64,000 nt of DNA from an uncultured Clostridia bacterium (GTDB taxonomy: Bacteria > Bacillota > Clostridia > CAKSNL01 > HGM11501), in contig CAKSNL010000004.1 of the NCBI GenBank assembly GCA_934476235.1, positions 62,001 through 126,000 on the forward strand, in the 5' to 3' direction. A program made the position numbers and the translations under genes. Below are positions 58,979 through 64,000 of this stretch, piece by piece. The stretch's first letter is position 1; every line of letters begins with the position of its first letter. Under the pieces are notes generated by a model. It searched no databases. It saw only the letters and a list, made by a program, of their open reading frames with translations, and was not told where the DNA came from.

Positions 58979-60226
58979 TCAGCCTATCTCCGTATCCGTA
59001 AAGTAAAATTTCAATATATCTTCATAGGTGTAGCCCTGCTCCGCCATAAACATCGCGCCGTACTGACTCATTCCGACGCCGTGACCCCAGCCGCTGCCGG
59101 TAAACGTGAATGTGACCTCGCCCGCCGAGCCGCCTATCTTCTCCCGTCCTCCGCCGGTTAATACAAGAGAATCCGGAGCCGGCTTTGAGATGAGTCCGTT
59201 TGCGGTGAGCACCTTAACGTCCGATGCCCCGCCGGACTTTGCGACCGTAAAAAGCGTGCTTTTTAAGCTCTGCGGCATCGCCGCCCTGATATTGTCCTTA
59301 TAATAGCTCTTTTTTCCTTCCGTTCCGGTAATTTCAAGCTCCAGCGCGTGGTGGTTTTCGGAATATTTGACGACCTTAACGTCGGTTATGTCGCCGATAT
59401 TTATGTCCCTCTTTGCGAGCGTTTCTTTGATTTCGGACGCCGTGAACATAACAGTCCAGTTATAGCCCGAGATGCGCGACGCATCCTCAAACGGGTCCTT
59501 CTTGCCTTTTAAATAGCCAAGCTCTGCGACCCAGACGTTTTCGCTGTTTTCCGTGTATCCTCCGTTGCTCGAATAGTAATAGCACTGAACCGGAGCCCCT
59601 TTATACAAAAGGAGCTTTCCGCTCGTTTCGTCCACCGCGCGGCGCACGTTTTCACCCTCGGAGGCAACGCCGCCGTAAGCCTGACAATGAACACCGGCGC
59701 AGAGGTCGAACCCGTCGCCAGCGTGCCGTCCCATTGAAATGACCGTGTAGTTTCTCGCCGCGACCGCCTGAGCCTTGAGCGCCTCAATCGGGAAGCCCTC
59801 CGACATTTCGCGCCCGACAACTCCGTAAAGATAATCGTCAAGCTTCAAGATGTTTATTATAACGATGCCGCCGTTTGACACGGTAAGTCTTATATCTCCG
59901 CGGTAGGTCTTCCCGGAGCATACGATCGTCTCGGTGCCCTTAAAAAAGTCCGCCGCCGTCTCCCCCGAATCTGTTCCGTTGACCGTAAGGGTGCCGGCTT
60001 CAGACACGGTTACCGTTACGCTGTTTGAAACAAAATAAGGTCCCGCTTCGTTTTCGCCCCTTGCGAATTCCGAATATGTATAAATTCCCCCGTCCGACGA
60101 AAGTGTAACAGAAGAGGACGGGCTTGACGGATTGATTCCGATCCTGACCGTTTCGGGCGCCGCGGCAAAGGAGCTTACTCCCATTGCAATCACAAATAAA
60201 AGCGCGGCAAAGATGATCCTTCTCAT
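58979..60226 (-). CDS. SpoIID/LytB-domain protein
   Basis: A 415-residue exported protein with a signal peptide (about 1-21). The SpoIID/LytB domain (about 120-410) has YLYGVVGREMSEGFPIEALKAQ near 135 with the catalytic-type Glu, HCQAYGG, YYSSNGGYTENSENVW and GWGHGVGMSQYGA near 380. SpoIID is a lytic transglycosylase used in spore engulfment; related proteins act in vegetative wall remodelling, so sporulation is suggested, not shown. It lies behind a small secreted protein and before queA. Confidence 0.85.
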   Translation of the reverse strand: MRRIIFAALLFVIAMGVSSFAAAPETVRIGINPSSPSSSVTLSSDGGIYTYSEFARGENEAGPYFVSNSVTVTVSEAGTLTVNGTDSGETAADFFKGTETIVCSGKTYRGDIRLTVSNGGIVIINILKLDDYLYGVVGREMSEGFPIEALKAQAVAARNYTVISMGRHAGDGFDLCAGVHCQAYGGVASEGENVRRAVDETSGKLLLYKGAPVQCYYYSSNGGYTENSENVWVAELGYLKGKKDPFEDASRISGYNWTVMFTASEIKETLAKRDINIGDITDVKVVKYSENHHALELEITGTEGKKSYYKDNIRAAMPQSLKSTLFTVAKSGGASDVKVLTANGLISKPAPDSLVLTGGGREKIGGSAGEVTFTFTGSGWGHGVGMSQYGAMFMAEQGYTYEDILKFYFTDTEIG

Positions 60227-60252
60227 AATGCATTTCTCCTTAAGCGCCGCAC

Positions 60253-60690
60253 TTACTTAAGCTCGTAAGCGCCCTTTATCATTATATATATTTTGCTTTC
60301 CGCCCTGATACTGCGCCCGTCGTTTCTCGGGCAGATAAGGTGGTGGTTCGCCTTAACGGCTTCGCCGCCCGAAATGTCGCGCCCGTCCGTCACATCGGTA
60401 AATCCGCCTGCCGCGCCCGATGCCAAAACGACCGTCCCGTCTCCGCTTCTTAAAATAGCCTCGCTGCTCGCTCCGAGTGTGACTGTTCCTCCCTTAGGCA
60501 CCTCAACGACCTCAAACGCCGCGTTGCCCGACGAGACCGCCTCGTCAATATACGGCATAACAACGTTTGTGATATAGCTTAAAGATATTAAAGGATCGTC
60601 GTCCGTTCCCGCCGCGCCTGTCGCAAAGGCAAACGCCGCCGTCATTAAAAGCGCCGTGAGAGCCGCCTTTTTTCTCTTTTCATTTTTCAT
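60253..60690 (-). CDS. Small secreted hypothetical protein preceding SpoIID-like gene
   Basis: A 145-residue exported protein: signal peptide about 1-27, then a conserved-looking segment (DDDPLISLSYITNVVMPYID) and a beta-rich domain with EVPKGGTVTLGASSEAILRSG and NHHLICPRNDGRSIRA. I know similar clostridial proteins only as hypothetical. Located 26 nt upstream of the SpoIID-like gene, which suggests an envelope role. ATG at 60690 has AAGGGG upstream. Confidence 0.65.
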   Translation of the reverse strand: MKNEKRKKAALTALLMTAAFAFATGAAGTDDDPLISLSYITNVVMPYIDEAVSSGNAAFEVVEVPKGGTVTLGASSEAILRSGDGTVVLASGAAGGFTDVTDGRDISGGEAVKANHHLICPRNDGRSIRAESKIYIMIKGAYELK

Positions 60691-60720
60691 AAGCAAAACC
60701 CCTTCTTTTAAAAATGCTTT

Positions 60721-61086
60721 TCAGCCCTCATCGCACGACAAGCCGAAGCTTACGAATATCGCCTCGTTCACGCTTTTCATGCGTTCGGAATCCAAATGGC
60801 CGATCTTTTCTCTCAGCCTTCTTTTATCGATGGTTCTTATCTGTTCAAGCAGAATAACCGAGTCCTTGGTCAGCCCGTACTCCCTTGAATCGATCTCAAT
60901 ATGCGTCGGAAGCTTAGCCTTGTTTATCTGCGAGGTTATCGCCGCGGCGATAACCGTGGGGCTGTACTTGTTTCCGACATCGTTCTGCACAATCAGTATA
61001 GGGCGCACTCCGCCCTGTTCAGAGCCGATTACGGGACTTAAGTCCGCATAAAAAATATCTCCTCTTTTAATAACCAAATCATTCAC
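60721..61086 (-). CDS. mazF: MazF/EndoA endoribonuclease toxin
   Basis: A 121-residue PemK/MazF-type mRNA interferase. Motifs match EndoA: RGDIFYADLSPVIGSEQGG (with the catalytic-loop Arg/Gln region), RPILIVQNDVGNKYSPTVI and AAAITSQINKAKLPTHIEI. It overlaps its antitoxin by 8 nt. The neighbourhood acpS-nnr-antitoxin-toxin matches that of Bacillus ndoAI-ndoA. Confidence 0.92.
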   Translation of the reverse strand: MNDLVIKRGDIFYADLSPVIGSEQGGVRPILIVQNDVGNKYSPTVIAAAITSQINKAKLPTHIEIDSREYGLTKDSVILLEQIRTIDKRRLREKIGHLDSERMKSVNEAIFVSFGLSCDEG

Positions 61087-61351
61087 TCTCCGATAACTTT
61101 AGCTCGTAGGTCAGAAGCTGCTCATTATCGGCAATAACGCTTTCCTCGGCAAGGCGAACATTCAGTTTTCCCATTGCAATATAGCCTTCTTTAAGCGCCT
61201 TTGCCGTTTTATCGCGGCGCTTTGCCTTTACGCTCCCTGCAACGGATTCCCTGATCCATTTGCTCCGGCTCATGTTTTCTTCCGAGGACAGTTGATCGAC
61301 CTCGGAAAGCAAGGCTTCGGGCATAGTGATCAGTATTTTTTTGTTACCCAT
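61079..61351 (-). CDS. ndoAI: Ribbon-helix-helix antitoxin (EndoAI-like)
   Basis: A 90-residue protein with an N-terminal ribbon-helix-helix (KKILITMPEALLSEVDQLS then SRSKWIRESV) for DNA binding and a C-terminal tail that would fill the MazF groove. The start MGNKKILI lies after GGGGG; earlier in-frame codons reach into the promoter region. The pair is presumably autoregulated. Confidence 0.85.
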   Translation of the reverse strand: MGNKKILITMPEALLSEVDQLSSEENMSRSKWIRESVAGSVKAKRRDKTAKALKEGYIAMGKLNVRLAEESVIADNEQLLTYELKLSESE

Positions 61352-61528
61352 AAACCTAACCCCCGTTAAGACATAAATAAGATATATACTGATTATACAT
61401 CTTTTTTGCCCTGCAGTCAATTACAGTTTGTGGATAATAGTCCGCCCGCTTCCATTTATGTATGAACCGAGGCTTTTTAAATGGCAGTTTTTCCGACCCC
61501 TTCCTATTCTGCACACATTTTCCCCGTT

Positions 61529-62986
61529 TCATACACCGTATGCGGATTTTATTGCCGGCGGTATCATTTTGATAATATCGGTGGCGCTCATTGCGTTTTC
61601 GGAATTTTCCTTCGCCGCCAAAGAGCCGGCGAGGGAGTGAATATATACGGCGGCAATCTCGGCGTCCGGAATTTTCTGCGCCGTGAACGACGCGATAAGT
61701 CCGGCTAAAACATCGCCGCTTCCGCCGTTTGCCATTCCCGGGTTCCCGCCGTCGTTTATATATGCGCGCCCGTCAGGATATGCCGTGACCGTGCGTGCTC
61801 CTTTAAGCACAACGGTGCAGCCGTATTTTACAGCAAAAGATACCGCGTTCTGCACTCTGTCCTTTTCGACCGAGGCAATATCCGTTTTCATAAGACGCGC
61901 CATTTCGCCCGGATGAGGGGTGATTACGGAGCCTTTCAAAAGCTCCGGCGAATCGGCGAGGACGTTAAGACCGTCTGCGTCTATTATTTTCTTTCCCTTG
62001 AATTTTGACACTGCCTCCCTAACAAGATATGCAGTTTCTTCAGTATTGCGAATACCGCAGCCCAATAAAAGAGCGTCCGCCTTCGGAAAATATTTTTCCG
62101 CCTTCCCGAAAGCTTCCCTCTTGAACGCGCCGTTTTCCGACGGGAGCGGAACAACCATCGCCTCCGTCAGCTTTGCCGATAAAATATTTCCTATCGCGTC
62201 CGGCACCAGAACCGTCACAAGTCCGCACCCGGACTTTACCGCCGCCTCGGCGGACATATATGCCGCGCCCGACATGGATTCGGACCCCGTCAGCATGACA
62301 AGGTGACCGTACGTTCCCTTGTGTGTGTTTTTCGCGCGCAGAGGAATACCTGCCGACTTCACGATGTATCTTTTCGTGTCGCCCACGGTGTCGGGCAGGA
62401 AGATGTCCTTTATAACGACCTCGCCGGCATAATCCGCGCACGGGAACTGGAAAAGCCCCATCTTTGCAAAGGCAAATGTCACGGTTTTATCCGCCCTGAC
62501 CGCCGCTCCGGCAACCGCTCCCGTGTCGGAATCGGCTCCGCTCGGGACATCGACCGATATTTTCATGCCCGTCTGCCCGTTCATGTATAAAATCATTTCC
62601 TCCGCCTTTCCGGCAATCGGGCGCGAAAGTCCCGTTCCGAAAAGCGCGTCTATATATAGCTCGGCTTCGTTTGTTTCTCTTTCATAAAAATCGTTTATTT
62701 TTATTCCGAGCTTAGATGCAATCTCCGCGTTTTTGTGGCGAACCGGGCAAAGCGTGAGAATCTCGACCTCGCACCCCGACAAAAAAAGCCTTCTCGCAAG
62801 GGCAAACCCGTCCGCCCCGTTATTGCCGGGACCCGCCAGGATAACCGCGCTTTTCACCCTCGGGCACTCCTCATAAAGCGCCGACGCTGCGTTTTCGATT
62901 AAAATCTCCTCGCCGATACCGTAAAGCTTTTCCGCGTTTTCATCCGCCTTACGCATAATATCCGATGTAACCGCTTTTAAATACAT
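61529..62986 (-). CDS. nnr: Bifunctional NAD(P)H-hydrate repair enzyme
   Basis: A 485-residue fusion. The N-terminal YjeF_N epimerase (about 1-205) has AVILAGPGNNGADGFALARRL near 48 and ISVDVPSGADSDTG near 148. The C-terminal ADP-dependent (S)-NAD(P)H-hydrate dehydratase (about 215-480) has KGTYGHLVMLTGSE, VITPHPGEMARL and GMANGGSGDVLAGLIASF. It repairs hydrated NAD(P)H. Overlaps acpS by 10 nt. Confidence 0.93.
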   Translation of the reverse strand: MYLKAVTSDIMRKADENAEKLYGIGEEILIENAASALYEECPRVKSAVILAGPGNNGADGFALARRLFLSGCEVEILTLCPVRHKNAEIASKLGIKINDFYERETNEAELYIDALFGTGLSRPIAGKAEEMILYMNGQTGMKISVDVPSGADSDTGAVAGAAVRADKTVTFAFAKMGLFQFPCADYAGEVVIKDIFLPDTVGDTKRYIVKSAGIPLRAKNTHKGTYGHLVMLTGSESMSGAAYMSAEAAVKSGCGLVTVLVPDAIGNILSAKLTEAMVVPLPSENGAFKREAFGKAEKYFPKADALLLGCGIRNTEETAYLVREAVSKFKGKKIIDADGLNVLADSPELLKGSVITPHPGEMARLMKTDIASVEKDRVQNAVSFAVKYGCTVVLKGARTVTAYPDGRAYINDGGNPGMANGGSGDVLAGLIASFTAQKIPDAEIAAVYIHSLAGSLAAKENSENAMSATDIIKMIPPAIKSAYGV

Positions 62987-63330
62987 CCCTCTACCTCCGC
63001 AACCACAAACGCAACGGCATAATCCCCGTCGTGCGATATTGACAGGCTGAAAGAAAGCCCTTCCCCCAGCCCGTTTTTTAAATTAAAAAACGGCTTTCCC
63101 TCATCGTAGCACACCTCCGCGCCTTTTAAAACGCCGAAAATGCCCTTTCCGACCGATTTGGAAAAAGCCTCCTTCGCCGCAAAAATTCCCGCCGCCGTTT
63201 CATACATGCTGCGGCTTTCTTTGCAGTGCTTTATTTCGCTTTCGGTAAAACAGCGCGCCATAAGCCCCCGTTCGCAAAAGCGTTTCATTCTCTCTGTTCT
63301 GACAATGTCTGTCCCGATACCGTAAATCAT
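62977..63330 (-). CDS. acpS: Holo-[acyl-carrier-protein] synthase
   Basis: A 117-residue phosphopantetheinyl transferase that activates acyl carrier protein. GIGTDIVRTERM near 4 (Mg-binding Asp), FAAKEAFSKSVGKGI near 49 (Glu/Lys) and LSISHDGDYAVAFVVAE near 97 are the family signatures. Start overlaps the preceding membrane-protein gene by 4 nt. Confidence 0.95.
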   Translation of the reverse strand: MIYGIGTDIVRTERMKRFCERGLMARCFTESEIKHCKESRSMYETAAGIFAAKEAFSKSVGKGIFGVLKGAEVCYDEGKPFFNLKNGLGEGLSFSLSISHDGDYAVAFVVAEVEGCI

Positions 63331-63821
63331 CCCTTAAAGCTCTTTCCCATATAGCAGCCGAACGCTTCCACCATCATCGGATTCGGGTCGATTATGACGG
63401 TTTCGCTCGCACCGTTATGCTTTCTCACAAGATAATAAAGGTTGTCCGATTTTTTTGACGGGCAAAGATATTCCCCCGCTTTCCCGGGCTCCGCCTTTCC
63501 GCCTTCGATGCACTCGGTAAGCTCAATGCTTTTAAGCCTTTTTCTGCTTCTTTTCGCGGTAACAAGGTCAATATCTATCACACTGTCGGTCAATATATAC
63601 TCATATTCCTTAAAAAGGAGCGAAGCAATAAGGTAATACGCTCCGTAAGCTGCCGCCGCCCATATGATCACCGCGGCAAATTTTAAATATACCGCGGAAA
63701 CGGCAAAAATAACGCCGGCGATAACGGCAATAAGAGCGGATAAAATAAGCTCCTTCGCGTCCGGAACCTTTCTTACCAGCCTTTCTGAAAAAAAGCTCCT
63801 GTTTTCATTTCGGTATGACAT
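63327..63821 (-). CDS. Small two-helix membrane protein (DUF6106-like)
   Basis: A 164-residue protein with two membrane helices (about 27-45 and 51-70), then a conserved cytoplasmic part (YEYILTDSVIDIDLVTAKRSRKR and VIIDPNPMMVEAFGCYMG near the end). The layout matches a clostridial family of unknown function (DUF6106). The start at MSYRNENR follows AAGGAG by seven bases; the open frame goes 16 codons further. Leads acpS-nnr. Function unknown. Confidence 0.65.
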   Translation of the reverse strand: MSYRNENRSFFSERLVRKVPDAKELILSALIAVIAGVIFAVSAVYLKFAAVIIWAAAAYGAYYLIASLLFKEYEYILTDSVIDIDLVTAKRSRKRLKSIELTECIEGGKAEPGKAGEYLCPSKKSDNLYYLVRKHNGASETVIIDPNPMMVEAFGCYMGKSFKG

Positions 63822-64000
63822 ATTCTCACTCCTTGTTTGTTCTTCGCTTTTTTTCTTTATCGCACGCATTTATTCAGCGCCGCGAAGGGCGGCTTTTGCC
63901 GTGTGAAAATTATATCGCGCGCGAAGGCATTTTATAAATGCTTTTCGCGAAGTATATAATTTTCAGCGAGCGGCTAAATCCAGCCTCTTTGCGGGTGCAT
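63822..64000. other. Intergenic end region with a 60-nt nested inverted repeat
   Basis: No gene is supported to the window edge. Positions 63905-63964 form a long imperfect hairpin: outer arms GAAAATTATAT / ATATAATTTTC are perfect, then CGCGAA / TTCGCG and GCATTT / AAATGC. A second small hairpin (GCCGC / GCGGC) lies near 63878-63896. Confidence 0.5.

Overview
The window looks like chromosome of an anaerobic, low-to-mid GC Bacillota of class Clostridia, most plausibly an uncultured gut lineage. Signs are anaerobic ribonucleotide reductase (nrdDG) with no aerobic enzyme in view, a glycyl-radical enzyme with its activase, a walRK-yycHI cluster, a SpoIID/LytB protein, endoA-type mazEF beside acpS and nnr, and many secreted or cytoplasmic glycan enzymes. 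Strong -35/-10 promoters with 16-18 nt spacers and AGGAGG-type ribosome sites recur. Most genes lie on the minus strand. No rRNA, CRISPR array, complete insertion sequence or prophage was seen.

Layout. 1-5.1 kb: end of a PTS EIIC, dusB, a yjjG-type phosphatase, a DMT exporter, and a two-gene unit of a lipoprotein and an anchored polysaccharide deacetylase. 5.2-6.7 kb: tRNA-Glu(CTC) followed at once by the 3' half of an NSS sodium symporter, then a gene-free stretch with a copied tRNA-Arg 3' end (att-like) and the intact tRNA-Arg(CCG). 6.7-15.4 kb: dxs-tlyA-LUD-walR-walK-secreted protein-yycH-yycI. 15.4-19 kb: nrdDG, divergent from a Crp/Fnr regulator across a 26-bp perfect palindrome. 19-23.2 kb: argCJBD. 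23.3-27 kb: a heterodimeric ABC exporter. 27-34.3 kb: a parallel beta-helix protein, a discoidin-domain protein, a GH99/GH71-like secreted protein and an FAD oxidoreductase.

34.4-38.9 kb: a PocR-AraC regulator, a zinc alcohol dehydrogenase, a GDPD-PHP fusion, a DeoR regulator and a LysR remnant. 39-45 kb: tRNA-Trp, then an operon of a Gfo/Idh/MocA oxidoreductase, a radical-SAM activase and a glycyl-radical enzyme whose active-site loop lacks the usual Gly-Cys-x-Glu glutamate, with AraC regulators nearby; this is the best candidate for undescribed biochemistry. 45-47.3 kb: histidine phosphatase, rsmI and a TrmN6-type methyltransferase. 47.3-52 kb: a 125-bp tandem repeat array, galK, fucO and a cytoplasmic GH20 hexosaminidase. 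52-64 kb: a housekeeping block (secDF, TIGR04086, yajC, a TIM-barrel isomerase, tgt, queA, spoIID-like, mazEF, nnr, acpS, a membrane protein). A DUF4160/DUF2442 pair with its own promoter and operator is inserted between queA and tgt.

How the genes connect: the yajC-secDF/tgt/queA and wal blocks are ordinary clostridial housekeeping. galK, fucO, GH20, the secreted glycan-binding proteins, the zinc alcohol dehydrogenase and the glycyl-radical operon point to use of host or plant glycans and sugar- or polyol-derived small molecules. All functions are inferred from reading the sequence; no database search was possible.
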